Shown piece by piece: positions 1 through 11,409 of a DNA stretch of 64,000 nt; positions within the stretch are counted from its first letter, which is position 1; every line of letters begins with the position of its first letter. The stretch is taken from positions 31,480-95,479 of the forward strand of contig NZ_JAAVJH010000012.1 of the NCBI RefSeq assembly GCF_012035195.1, in the 5' to 3' direction. Under the pieces are notes generated by a model. It worked only from the letters and a program-made list of their open reading frames with translations, was not told the DNA's origin and made no database searches. The position numbers were made by a program, and so were the translations under genes. The DNA is from Sphingomonas corticis. Its GTDB lineage: Bacteria; Pseudomonadota; Alphaproteobacteria; Sphingomonadales; Sphingomonadaceae.

Positions 1-1
1 G

Positions 2-478
2 CAGTACGAGAAGATCCAGGGACTGATCGAAGCGGGCATCAAGGAGGGCGCCACCCTCGTGACGGGCGGCCCGGGACGTCCCGAGGGGATCGAGAAGGGC
101 TACTTCGTCCAGCCGACGGTGTTCGCCGACGTGAGGCCGGAGATGACGATCGCGCGGGAGGAGATTTTCGGCCCGGTGCTGTCGATCATGGGCTACCGGG
201 ACTTGGAGGAGGCGATCCGCGTCGGCAACGCCACCGAGTACGGACTGTCGGCCTACGTGCAGGCCGCCGACGTCGACGAGGCCCGGAAAGTCGCCTCGCG
301 CCTTCGCGCCGGGCAGGTCTCGATCAACGGCGTGGGTGGCGACCTGACGGCGCCGTTCGGCGGCTACAAGAGGAGCGGCAACGGTCGCGAGTGGGGCGAC
401 TACGGCTTCCACGAGTTCCTCGAGGTCAAGGCGATCCTCGGATACGCGGCGCCGCCGCCGCCGCAGGTCGCGGCCTGA
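2..478 (+). CDS. Aldehyde dehydrogenase, C-terminal part (cut by window edge)
   Basis: NAD(P)-dependent aldehyde dehydrogenase that oxidises an aldehyde to the carboxylate. The reading frame is open from base 2, so the gene starts outside the window; about 158 residues remain. The family signatures of the C-terminal third are visible: [12 protein letters not shown], the [13 protein letters not shown] block (EIFGPV is the conserved cofactor-binding motif), [11 protein letters not shown], and the closing [22 protein letters not shown]. The catalytic Cys domain is upstream and not visible. Genes downstream (alcohol dehydrogenase, transporters) suggest a catabolic role. The substrate cannot be told from this part. 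Confidence 0.95.
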   Translation, partial: QYEKIQGLIEAGIKEGATLVTGGPGRPEGIEKGYFVQPTVFADVRPEMTIAREEIFGPVLSIMGYRDLEEAIRVGNATEYGLSAYVQAADVDEARKVASRLRAGQVSINGVGGDLTAPFGGYKRSGNGREWGDYGFHEFLEVKAILGYAAPPPPQVAA

Positions 479-945
479 GATTGATGTGAGGACCCAACGC
501 GAGCCGGTCTTCCGGCCATGCGCGAGGTCGACCTCGGCGCGGGTCCGTCCCGCGCCGAGCGGGTCGCCCGCCCACGCGACCTCGTCCGGCGCCCGCCGCC
601 GGACGCGAACCGAGCGCGTTCCGTCGTCGCAAGGGCCTGGCGCCGGCCGGCCGGCGAGCAGGCCCCGGGGCGACGGGAACGGGCGGCGCGCGCGCCCGCA
701 GGCTCGAAGCGGAGCCACGACATGGCTCCCGCTGGCCCGTGCTCCGCGATGCGCGAGGCCGGCGGCGGCATCGCGCGACATGACCCCGACCACGACGGAA
801 CGAGCCGGGCCGTGGACCAGGCCCGCAGGCGCTCCCGGACGCGGACGCGCCCACGGCTCCGTCCGGCGATGACGCCGCTCCCGCAAAGCCAGAAGGAACC
901 CACATAGGCAGCTTCGACGCCCTCGATTCGGAGGACGCACTGCCG

Positions 946-2274
946 TTGCCAGCGGACGGAGCGGGGCTGCCGGACGCCGATCCCGTCGACAAGGAGGCGG
1001 AGTACGAGCGCTTCGTGTGGGCCAACCTGCGGCGGAACTACATCGGCAACTATCTCCACGGCATGCTGGGCATGACCGGATCCAGGCTCATCAACGCGCC
1101 GACGTTCCTGCCGGCCTACCTGCATCTCGTCTCCGGCTCGAACGCCATCGTCGGACTCGGCCTCGCGCTGCAGCAGTTGGGCGGGATCATCTCGCCGATG
1201 TTCGCGGGCACCAAAATCGAGCATCGGCCGAAGGTCATGCCCGCCGCAGTGCTGATGGGGAGCATGGGGCGGCTCGCGGTGCTCGGGATGGCGCTTTCGG
1301 GCTGGCTTCTGAGCGGCCAGGCGCTCGTGATCGCGCTGCTCAGGTTCATCTTCATGTTCGGCGTGTTCATGGGCGCGCAGCGGGTCGTGTTCTCGCTGCT
1401 CATGTCCGTCGTGTTCTCGCTGCTCATGTCCGAGGTCATCCCCCTCAGTCGCCGCGGACGTCTGCAGGCAGAGCGCAACGCGACGGGCGGTCTGATCGCA
1501 GCCGTCCTGGCCTACGTGGCCGGCAAGTACCTCATCGGTCAGAACCTCCTCGGCAACGGCTACTCGACCACGTTCCTCTGCGCCTTCATCCTGACCAGCG
1601 CGGGCCTGTGGGCGCTGCAACTCCTCCTGCGCGAGCCGGTGACGCCGACGCTCCGCTCCCAATCCCGCTTCGTGGACCGCCTCCGCGAGTTCCCGGCGCT
1701 GGTCGCCGAGGATCCGGGCTTCGGATGGTTCCTGATGGTTCAGATGCTCGCCACGGCGGCCCGCATCGCCACTCCCTTCTACATCCTCCACGTCGGCGAG
1801 CAGATGCGCGTGGACGGAGCGACCCTCGGCCTGCTCTCGCTCGCCTACCTCGGGGCAGACACAATCTCGAACCTCCTCTGGGGCTATCTGGGCGACCGGA
1901 CCGGCTTCCGCCTCGTGCTGCTGCTCTCGATCGGCTGCTGGGTCGCGGCCACCGAGCTGCTCATGAGCACGGGCTCCATGGCGCTGATCTTCATCGCCTT
2001 CTTCGGTCTGGGCGCGGCTCAGGCGGGCTACATGATGGGTGCCCAGACCATTATCCTCGAGTTCGGCGACCGCGACGACCTGCCGATGCGGATCGCCGCC
2101 TCCGCCACCGCCGAGAGCACAACCGCCACGCTGGGGCCGCTGCTCGGCGGCTGGGTGGCCGACTGGTTCGGCTACGACATCGTGTTCGGCGCCTCGCTGG
2201 GGTTCGTGGCCGCGAGCAAGACCCAAGCCGTGGGCCGCCCGGAGATCGGGCCCAACCGCGTGCACTTTGCATAA
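946..2274 (+). CDS. Major facilitator superfamily transporter with internal 8-residue duplication
   Basis: Inner-membrane carrier with roughly 11-12 hydrophobic segments. The basic loop LSRRGR after the early helices and the later GYLGDRTGFR loop are MFS-like. The start is unclear: the frame is open from base 784 but has no ATG or GTG, and the first usable codon is TTG at 946; the in-frame upstream stretch is acidic and could belong to the protein if an unusual start or a frameshift is involved. A perfect 24-bp tandem duplication (1384-1431) doubles VVFSLLMS. The C-terminus ends soon after LGFVAAS in a polar tail, so the last helix may be lost. Substrate unknown; it precedes a TonB receptor and may share its regulon. 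Confidence 0.8.
   Translation: MPADGAGLPDADPVDKEAEYERFVWANLRRNYIGNYLHGMLGMTGSRLINAPTFLPAYLHLVSGSNAIVGLGLALQQLGGIISPMFAGTKIEHRPKVMPAAVLMGSMGRLAVLGMALSGWLLSGQALVIALLRFIFMFGVFMGAQRVVFSLLMSVVFSLLMSEVIPLSRRGRLQAERNATGGLIAAVLAYVAGKYLIGQNLLGNGYSTTFLCAFILTSAGLWALQLLLREPVTPTLRSQSRFVDRLREFPALVAEDPGFGWFLMVQMLATAARIATPFYILHVGEQMRVDGATLGLLSLAYLGADTISNLLWGYLGDRTGFRLVLLLSIGCWVAATELLMSTGSMALIFIAFFGLGAAQAGYMMGAQTIILEFGDRDDLPMRIAASATAESTTATLGPLLGGWVADWFGYDIVFGASLGFVAASKTQAVGRPEIGPNRVHFA
1384..1431 (+). repeat. Perfect 24-bp tandem duplication inside the MFS gene
   Basis: Two identical 24-base units (1384-1407 and 1408-1431) begin gtcgtgttctcgctgctc and encode VVFSLLMS twice. The duplication keeps the frame and lengthens a hydrophobic segment by eight residues. 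Perfect identity suggests a recent slippage event. Confidence 0.95.
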
Positions 2275-2281
2275 ACCCCTT

Positions 2282-2298
2282 GTCGAACGATGTTCGAC
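2282..2298. promoter_or_regulatory. 17-bp palindrome upstream of the TonB receptor gene
   Basis: GTCGAACGATGTTCGAC has perfect 7-bp arms around GAT. It lies 80 bp before the receptor ATG at 2379 and just after the MFS stop, which is where an operator would sit. No regulator gene is adjacent, so the binding protein is unknown. Confidence 0.5.
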
Positions 2299-2378
2299 TG
2301 CTGATCTTCCTCGACCAGACCTCCTGAAAGGAGGCGACGGCAAGCTCACAGAGCCGGCGGGGAACATGGGGAGGCAAA

Positions 2379-5219
<2,841 letters not shown>

Positions 5220-5256
5220 CAGGCAACCCGCACCAATCCTTCCCCGGAGTATCCTA

Positions 5257-6669
5257 GTGGCAACGAGATCCGATCAACAGTCCAAGGCGCTCTCGCCACT
5301 CACCTCGCTCGCGTTCGCGGCTGCGGGCCTTCCAGTGGCAGCCGTGTCCTTGGCGATGGCGGTCTATCTTCCCCGCCATTACGCCAGCCACCTCGGTATC
5401 GACCTGGCCCTGGTCGGTACCGCTTTTTTCATCGTCCGCTTCATCGACATCCCGGTCGAGGCGCTGCTGGGCTGGGGAATGGACCGGACGCGCTCGAGGC
5501 TCGGCCGATACCGGCTGTGGACGCTGATCGGGACGCCCCTCTTCATGCTCGGGGTCTACTTCGTCTTCATGCCGCCGGCGGGCATCGACCGGACGTACCT
5601 GATCGCCTGGCTCCTCGTCATGTACCTCGGCAACTCGATCATGATGCTCTCGCATCTCGCCTGGGCGTCCACCCTGGCGCCCAGATACGACGAGCGCTCG
5701 AAGCTGTTCGGCCTGGTCACGGCCGTCGGCGTGCTCGGCGCCGCTGCCGTGATCGCGATCTCCATCGTGAACGACGCGCGCGATCTCCCGGACTCCACCA
5801 ACGTGCCCGCGATGGGCGCGTTCGCGCTGGTCGCCACGCCCCTGGCGATCGGCCTGATGCTATGGCGCACCCCCGAGCGGGTCGCGCCGGAGATCGCCGG
5901 CCACAAGTTCGGTCCGCGCGACTACCTCGCGCTGCTGGCCCGACCATCCTTCGCACGCCTGATCCTCGCGGACCTCTGCCTCTCGCTCGGGCCGGGATGG
6001 ATGGCCGCGATCTACCTCTTCTTCTTCACCGACAGTCGCGGCTTCACGACCGGGCAGGCGAGCGTCCTGCTCGCGACCTACATCCTCGCGGGCATCGTCG
6101 GCGCGCCGGTCATGGGCCGCGTCGCGGTGCGCATCTCCAAGCACCGAACCGTGATCGTCGCCTGCGTCGTCTACTCGCTCGTCCTCGCCAGCTTCATGCT
6201 CCTGCCGAGGGGCAACCTGCCGGCGTTCGTCTGCGCGCTGTTCCTGGCCGGGTTCATGGCGGCGAGCTTCAACGCCACCACCCGGGCGATGACCGCCGAC
6301 ATCGCGGACGAGGTCAGGCTCGACCACGGCCGCGAGCGGGCGGGGCTGCTCTACGCCATGACGACGATGACCAACAAGATCACGGGGGCCCTCTCGATCG
6401 GACTCACCTTCTTCGTCCTCTCGCGGGTCGGCTACGTGGCGACCGAGGGCGCGACGAACACCCCCGAGGCCATCAGCCATCTCGAGATCGTCTTCCTCAC
6501 CGGACCGATCGTGTTCGTGATGCTCGGCGCGTTCTGCATGATAGGATACGGGCTCACCGCCGAGCGGCACGCGGAGATCCGCCGCCAGCTCGACGAGCGG
6601 GACGCCCAATACGACGAGGCCGCCGTCATCGAGACCCTCACCAGCGAGGCTCGGGCGGTCGCTCCCTAG
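5257..6669 (+). CDS. GPH-type (MelB-like) cation symporter, MFS
   Basis: Inner-membrane carrier of 470 residues with about 12 hydrophobic segments. The loop GWGMDRTRSRLGRYRLW, following an early helix with FIDIPVEALLG, matches the glycoside-pentoside-hexuronide symporter family (D-P-x-x-G-x-x-x-D-x-T-x-S-x-x-G-R-x-R/R-P-W pattern). Sphingomonads carry many such transporters beside TonB receptors, used for organic substrates other than sugars as well. GTG start at 5257 has GGAG nine bases upstream. It lies 37 bp after the receptor gene and 45 bp before the alcohol dehydrogenase, so the three probably form one transcription unit ending at the terminator near 7.9 kb. Confidence 0.85.
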   Translation: MATRSDQQSKALSPLTSLAFAAAGLPVAAVSLAMAVYLPRHYASHLGIDLALVGTAFFIVRFIDIPVEALLGWGMDRTRSRLGRYRLWTLIGTPLFMLGVYFVFMPPAGIDRTYLIAWLLVMYLGNSIMMLSHLAWASTLAPRYDERSKLFGLVTAVGVLGAAAVIAISIVNDARDLPDSTNVPAMGAFALVATPLAIGLMLWRTPERVAPEIAGHKFGPRDYLALLARPSFARLILADLCLSLGPGWMAAIYLFFFTDSRGFTTGQASVLLATYILAGIVGAPVMGRVAVRISKHRTVIVACVVYSLVLASFMLLPRGNLPAFVCALFLAGFMAASFNATTRAMTADIADEVRLDHGRERAGLLYAMTTMTNKITGALSIGLTFFVLSRVGYVATEGATNTPEAISHLEIVFLTGPIVFVMLGAFCMIGYGLTAERHAEIRRQLDERDAQYDEAAVIETLTSEARAVAP

Positions 6670-6714
6670 ACGCGCCGGACCGCGCTTCCCCAGCACCACA
6701 GGAGAGACATCGAC

Positions 6715-7797
6715 ATGAAGGCAGCCGTGCTCCGCCAGGTCGGAACGCCTCTGGAGATCGAGGACGTCCAGATCGCCAATCCCCGCCCCCACGAGGTGCT
6801 CATCCGCACCGCGGCGGCGGGCCTGTGCCATTCCGACCTCCACTTCATGGAGGGCAACTACCCCCATCCGCTGCCGGCCGTGCTCGGCCACGAGAGCGCG
6901 GGCGTCGTCGAGGCGGTCGGAAGCGAGGTGCGCACGGTGAAACCGGGCGACCACGTCATCACCTGCCTCTCGGCGTTCTGCGGCCACTGCGAGCACTGCG
7001 TCACCGGCCACCTCAGCCGCTGCCAGTCGCCCGAGACCAAGCGTGAACCGGGCGAGGAGCCGCGGCTCAGTCAAGGCGGCGCGCCGCTTCCGCAGTTCCT
7101 CAACTTGTCGTCGTTCGCGGAGATGATGCTCGTCCACGAGCACGCCTGCGTCGCCATCCGCAAGGACATGCCGCTCGACCGGGCGGCGCTGATCGGCTGC
7201 TCCGTGATGACCGGCTACGGCGCGGTCGCGCACACCGCGGGGGTGCGTCCGGGCGAGACGGTGGCGGTGGTCGGCTGCGGCGGGGTGGGTCTCGCCATCG
7301 TCAACGCCGCCGCCATCGCAGGAGCTGCGCGCATCATCGCCGTCGACATGGTGCCGGCGAAATCAAACCTCGCGCACGCGTTCGGCGCGACCGACTTCAT
7401 CGACGCCAGCCAGGGCGACGCCGTGAAGCAGGTGCAGGAGCTCACCAGGGGCGGCGTCCACCACGCCTTCGAGGCGATCGGGCTCGCCAAGACGGCCGAG
7501 CAGGCGTTCGGCATGCTGGCGCGCGGCGGCACCGCCACCATCGTCGGCATGATCCCCGTCGGCCAGATGGTGTCGATCATGGGCGCCGCCTTCCTCGGCG
7601 AGAAGAAGCTGCAGGGCTCGATGATGGGCTCCAACCGCTTCCCCGTGGACATGCCGCGGCTGGTCGACTTCTACATGTCGGGCAAGCTGAAGCTGGACGA
7701 ACTGATCTCGAGCCGCATCGCGCTGGAGCAGGTCAACGAGGGGTTCGCCGAAATGAAGACGGGCGAGCTCGCCCGCTCCGTCATCATGTTCCAGTGA
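6715..7797 (+). CDS. Zinc-dependent alcohol dehydrogenase (MDR family)
   Basis: Oxidises an alcohol to the aldehyde or ketone with NAD(P). The N-terminal catalytic domain has Cys and His zinc ligands in GLCHSDLHFMEG and LGHESAG, and the four-cysteine structural zinc loop CGHCEHCVTGHLSRC near residues 88-102. The Rossmann motif is VAVVGCGGVGLAIVNAA. Length (360 aa) is normal and the overall pattern is close to the class III/Rxyl alcohol dehydrogenase group. Shine-Dalgarno AGGAGAG precedes the ATG. As the last gene before a strong terminator it probably works with the upstream transporters; the aldehyde dehydrogenase at the window start would be the next oxidation step. Confidence 0.93.
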   Translation: MKAAVLRQVGTPLEIEDVQIANPRPHEVLIRTAAAGLCHSDLHFMEGNYPHPLPAVLGHESAGVVEAVGSEVRTVKPGDHVITCLSAFCGHCEHCVTGHLSRCQSPETKREPGEEPRLSQGGAPLPQFLNLSSFAEMMLVHEHACVAIRKDMPLDRAALIGCSVMTGYGAVAHTAGVRPGETVAVVGCGGVGLAIVNAAAIAGAARIIAVDMVPAKSNLAHAFGATDFIDASQGDAVKQVQELTRGGVHHAFEAIGLAKTAEQAFGMLARGGTATIVGMIPVGQMVSIMGAAFLGEKKLQGSMMGSNRFPVDMPRLVDFYMSGKLKLDELISSRIALEQVNEGFAEMKTGELARSVIMFQ

Positions 7798-7897
7798 GGA
7801 CCGCGGGTTCCGGAACCGCCCGCTCCCGGCCCTGATCCCAAAGAGGTCGCGGCGCGGAAAGCGGGAGTCGCGAACCGCAGAGTAGAGCTAAGGGGGA

Positions 7898-7934
7898 GGA
7901 GGGGCGCGGTCGCTAAGACCGCGCCCCTCTTTAT
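7898..7934 (+). terminator. Rho-independent terminator
   Basis: GAGGGGCGCGGTC (7899-7911) pairs perfectly with GACCGCGCCCCTC (7917-7929) around a five-base loop and is followed by TTTAT. It closes the receptor/symporter/dehydrogenase unit about 100 bp after the alcohol dehydrogenase stop. Confidence 0.92.
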
Positions 7935-8061
7935 GCTCCGCTCGGCGACGGAGTGCCAACGTCGTCCCCTTGAGCCTGCGCTCGCCCGCAGGCCGGGGAT
8001 CAGGTTCTTCCAGTACGCCGTTCGACCGCCGAAAGACGCGAGATCGACAAGGAGGTGATCG

Positions 8062-9462
8062 ATGGGTGAAACGCTGAAGGCGGACTATCTGGTGGTGGGC
8101 GCGGGCGCGATGGGGATGGCGTTCGCGGACACGCTGGTCTCGGAAACCGACGCGACCGTGGTGATCGTCGATCGCCACCACCAGCCTGGCGGCCACTGGA
8201 ACGTCGCGTATCCCTTCGTCCGCCTGCACCAGCCCTCGGCCTTCTACGGCGTGAACTCCGCCCCGCTCGGCCGCGACGTGATCGACGCGACCGGCTCCAA
8301 CGCCGGGCTGTACGAGCTCGCCTCGTCCGGCGAGGTGGTCGGCTACTTCGGGCAGATCATGCAGCAGCACCTGCTCGCCTCCGGCCGCGTGCGCTACTTC
8401 CCGATGGCGGAGCACGAAGGCGAGGGCCGCTTCCACTCGCGCATCTCGGGCGAGACGCACCAGGTGGAGGCCAGGAAGGTCGTCGACGCCACCTACATGA
8501 ACGTGACGGTGCCTGCCATGCGCGCGCCTCCCTACGCGGTGGCGCACGGCGTCGCGTGCATCACCCCCAACGAGCTCGTCCGGCTGACGCGCCGGCCCGC
8601 GCGCTTCTGCGTCGTGGGCGCGGGCAAGACGGGCATGGACGCCTGCCTCTTCCTCCTGCGCAACGGCGTGGCGCCCGACGGCATCAGCTGGGTCATGCCG
8701 CGCGACAGCTGGCTGCTCGACCGAGAGGGGTTCCAGCCCGCCGCAAGGTTCGCCGACCGTCTCGCGCAGGGCCGCATGCGCCAGATGGCCGCGGTCGCCG
8801 CCGCGGAGAGCGTCGACGACCTCTTCCAACGCCTGAACGAGGCCGGCACGCTCCTGCGCATCGACGAGCGCGTCACCCCGACGATGTACCGCTGCGCCAC
8901 CGTCTCGCAGGCCGAACTCGCCGACCTCAGGCGCATCACCGCCATCATCCGCAAGGGTCGCGTCCGACGCATCGAGCCCGCCGCGCTCGAGCTCGACGGA
9001 GGCACCGTGCCGATGGAGGAGGACACGCTCTACATCGACTGCTCGGCCGACGGACTCGAACGCCGCCCAGCGGTGCCGGTCTTCGAGGACGACCTCATCA
9101 CGCTGCAATCGGTACGCGTCTGCCAACAGGTGTTCAGCGCCGCCTTCATAGCGCACGTCGAGCACGCGTATCCCGACGATGCACTGAAGAACGAGATCTG
9201 CCGCCCGGTGCCGCACCCGGACGGCGCGCTCGACTACCTCCGCGTCACTCTGGCGAGCACGCGCAACCAGATGCGCTGGGCGCAGGAGCCGGGGCTCATC
9301 GAGTGGCTTGGCAACGCCCGCCTGGACTGGTTCGGCCGCAATGCCGCCAAGCTCCCCGACGACCCCGCCGCCCGCGACGCGGCGATGGCGAAGGGCCGGG
9401 AGGCGACGGCGCTGATGATCGGCAAGTACGAGCGGTTCCTGGCGGACGCGGAAGCATCCTGA
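8062..9462 (+). CDS. FAD/NAD(P)-binding oxidoreductase
   Basis: A 466-residue flavoprotein. The N-terminal dinucleotide fold is YLVVGAGAMGMAFADTL followed by the acidic end of strand 2 (VIVDRHHQPGGHW), and a second nucleotide-binding motif FCVVGAGKTGMD lies near residue 180, so both FAD and a nicotinamide cofactor can be bound, as in the flavin monooxygenase/ketone monooxygenase-like superfamily. The exact reaction cannot be read from the motifs; the Baeyer-Villiger fingerprint FxGxxxHxxxWP is not seen. Strong Shine-Dalgarno AAGGAGGTGATC before ATG. It stands alone, convergent with the monooxygenase gene downstream. Confidence 0.8.
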   Translation: MGETLKADYLVVGAGAMGMAFADTLVSETDATVVIVDRHHQPGGHWNVAYPFVRLHQPSAFYGVNSAPLGRDVIDATGSNAGLYELASSGEVVGYFGQIMQQHLLASGRVRYFPMAEHEGEGRFHSRISGETHQVEARKVVDATYMNVTVPAMRAPPYAVAHGVACITPNELVRLTRRPARFCVVGAGKTGMDACLFLLRNGVAPDGISWVMPRDSWLLDREGFQPAARFADRLAQGRMRQMAAVAAAESVDDLFQRLNEAGTLLRIDERVTPTMYRCATVSQAELADLRRITAIIRKGRVRRIEPAALELDGGTVPMEEDTLYIDCSADGLERRPAVPVFEDDLITLQSVRVCQQVFSAAFIAHVEHAYPDDALKNEICRPVPHPDGALDYLRVTLASTRNQMRWAQEPGLIEWLGNARLDWFGRNAAKLPDDPAARDAAMAKGREATALMIGKYERFLADAEAS

Positions 9463-9597
9463 GGGCGCTTCCACGGCCGAACGCTCCCCGTCGGCGCGAG
9501 CCGCCGCCGCCGATCGGGGCACGCCGACGATCCGCCGTCGGCGCGACGCTCCCGTCCGGAACCCCGTGCCGGCGCGCGAGCCTTCCGTGCGGGGACG

Positions 9598-11094
9598 TCA
9601 CCGCGACGGCAGCGCGCTCGCCAAATGGTCAAAAACCTTCCCGCCCCCGTCACGGTCGACGATCGCCGCCACGTAGCCGTCCGGCCGGATGAGCAGGTGG
9701 TCTCCGTCGCGGAGGCCGTAAACCGTCGCCATCGCGCCATCCTCGTCGGCGTACTCGCCTTCAGCGGCGACGTGGTGGACCCGAAGACCCCGCCGTTCGG
9801 GCGGCAGCGTGGCGACCGGCCGACCATGGACGATCCAGGTCCAGTGCGTGCCTCGCGTCAGATCGAACAGACGTCGGGGCTGCCCACCCGCGCCGCGAAG
9901 ACGCACGTCCGGCGCACGCGCGCCAGCGTGGAGCCGACCATCATCGTCGATCGGCAGCGACAGGGACGACCACGCGTAGTCGAGATCGAGCTGAGCCACC
10001 TCCCGGTCGCGCCTGAGATTGCCCCTGCGCGCACGGTCCAGCATCTCGCTCGCAAGGCCCAGCATCCCCGCCGCGATCGGCCGCCGCTCCTCCTCGTAGG
10101 TGTCCAGCAGCGCCTCCGGCGCTCCAGCCAGCACGGCCGAGAGCTTCCAGCCGAGATTGTACGCGTCCTGCACGCTGGTGTTGAGACCCTGCGCGCCGGT
10201 CGGCGGATGCACATGCGCGGCATCGCCCACCAGGAGGACGCGACCCGCCCGGTAGCGGTCCGCCAGGCGCGCGTTCATCGTGTAGGCCGACGCCCAAGGC
10301 ACCGCGCGGACCGACACCGATCCCGCGGGCACGCGCGAGTCGACGAACGCCTGCAGCCCGGCGACCGACAGGTCCGGCTCGCCCTCGGCCCGGATCGGCG
10401 CCTGCAGCTGGAACAGGCCGGACCTGGGCAACGGACAGAAGGAGATCTGCTGCGCCATTTCGCCCCGATTGAACCAGTGCCAGGCATCCCGCGCGAGACC
10501 GTCGAGCTCGAGATCGGCCACGATGGCGCGAACCCCCAAGGTCTGTCCCGGGAAGTCGACGCCCAGAGCGCTCCGGACGAACGAGCGGCCGCCGTCCGCA
10601 CCGACGAGGTAGCGGCAACGCTGCCGGTGCCGACCCTTCGGACTCTCGACAGAAGCCGTGACGCCGTCGCCGTGCTCCTCGAACGCGACGAGTTCGTGCC
10701 CGAACTCCGGAGCCGCGCCCAGACCCGCAAGGCGCGATCGCATCACGCCCTCCGTCACGAACTGGGGCACAAGCAGCATCGAACGGTACGGCTCCTGCGC
10801 CGTCGGAGCCTCGATGACGACGTCCTGCACCTCCTCGTACCCGCCGTCCTGCCGATGGTTGCGATGCGGCGGATACGGACTGCCCATCGCGGCGATGGCG
10901 TCCAGGATCCCAAGGTCCTCGAACACCTCCTGCGTGCGGGGCTGGATCCCCTTTCCGCGGGAGCCGACGAAGGGCGTCCCGCTCTTCTCGATCAGCCGGA
11001 ACGACACGCCGCGCCGCGCGAGGTCCAGCGCCAGCGTGAGACCCGCGGCGCCGGCGCCACAGATCAGAACGTCTATCGGATCATTCTCGGTCAT
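9598..11094 (-). CDS. FAD-dependent aromatic monooxygenase (PheA/TfdB type)
   Basis: Class A flavoprotein hydroxylase that inserts one oxygen into an aromatic ring using NAD(P)H and O2. Visible motifs: GXGXXG in LICGAGAAGLTLALDLARRG, the DG motif YLVGADGGRS, and the GD motif LLVGDAAHVHPPTGAQGLN; the last 120 residues form the thioredoxin-like C-terminal domain (LLIRPDGYVAAIV) of phenol-hydroxylase relatives. ATG at 11094 is preferred over an upstream GTG because the latter lies inside an operator palindrome. The promoter carries the palindrome ACGTGCATAATGCACGT, the same sequence found beside the marR gene at 52.4 kb, so repression by that MarR protein and release by an aromatic effector is likely. 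Confidence 0.9.
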   Translation of the reverse strand: MTENDPIDVLICGAGAAGLTLALDLARRGVSFRLIEKSGTPFVGSRGKGIQPRTQEVFEDLGILDAIAAMGSPYPPHRNHRQDGGYEEVQDVVIEAPTAQEPYRSMLLVPQFVTEGVMRSRLAGLGAAPEFGHELVAFEEHGDGVTASVESPKGRHRQRCRYLVGADGGRSFVRSALGVDFPGQTLGVRAIVADLELDGLARDAWHWFNRGEMAQQISFCPLPRSGLFQLQAPIRAEGEPDLSVAGLQAFVDSRVPAGSVSVRAVPWASAYTMNARLADRYRAGRVLLVGDAAHVHPPTGAQGLNTSVQDAYNLGWKLSAVLAGAPEALLDTYEEERRPIAAGMLGLASEMLDRARRGNLRRDREVAQLDLDYAWSSLSLPIDDDGRLHAGARAPDVRLRGAGGQPRRLFDLTRGTHWTWIVHGRPVATLPPERRGLRVHHVAAEGEYADEDGAMATVYGLRDGDHLLIRPDGYVAAIVDRDGGGKVFDHLASALPSR

Positions 11095-11103
11095 GCGAAC
11101 TCC

Positions 11104-11120
11104 ACGTGCATAATGCACGT
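11104..11120. promoter_or_regulatory. MarR-type operator on the monooxygenase promoter
   Basis: ACGTGCATAATGCACGT is a perfect 17-bp palindrome around a central A. It overlaps the -10 region of the promoter and ends 10 bp before the monooxygenase ATG, so a bound repressor would block transcription. The 15-bp core is identical to the site at 52895-52909 beside marR. Confidence 0.8.
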
Positions 11121-11146
11121 ATCCGGCGCTCGCACCGCTTTGTCAA
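11118..11146 (-). promoter_or_regulatory. Promoter of the FAD monooxygenase gene
   Basis: On the minus strand a perfect -35 box TTGACA (11146-11141), a 17-base spacer, and a -10-like GATACG (11123-11118). The operator palindrome begins three bases inside the -10 box. Confidence 0.6.
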
Positions 11147-11409
11147 ACGGCGGAGGCACGCGGAACCCGACAGGTCGGCGCTATGTCGAGGTCCGGACCT
11201 CGCACCTCGGAGGCCGCCTGAGAACGCTTCAGCGCACGTCTGTCGAACGCGTCCGCCATGGCGGGTGTGACTAGAATCACTCTCCCGCCGCGAGGCGTCG
11301 AGACCGCTTGCTACACGGCCTCGTCGGCGCTCGGACCACGTGAGCTTCGCCGCTCGCAATCCAGCGGGCGATGCGATCGCCCGGCGCGTGCCCTGCCTCG
11401 ATGCCCCGG

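Noticed and set aside
7807..7818. GGTTCCGGAACC palindrome after the alcohol dehydrogenase
   Set aside because: Lies downstream of a stop and upstream of a terminator, with no spacer; not in promoter position and unlike the IclR sites.
10000..11274. Plus-strand frame opposite the FAD monooxygenase
   Set aside because: Shadow of the monooxygenase; composition is dominated by Arg, His and Val without a fold pattern.
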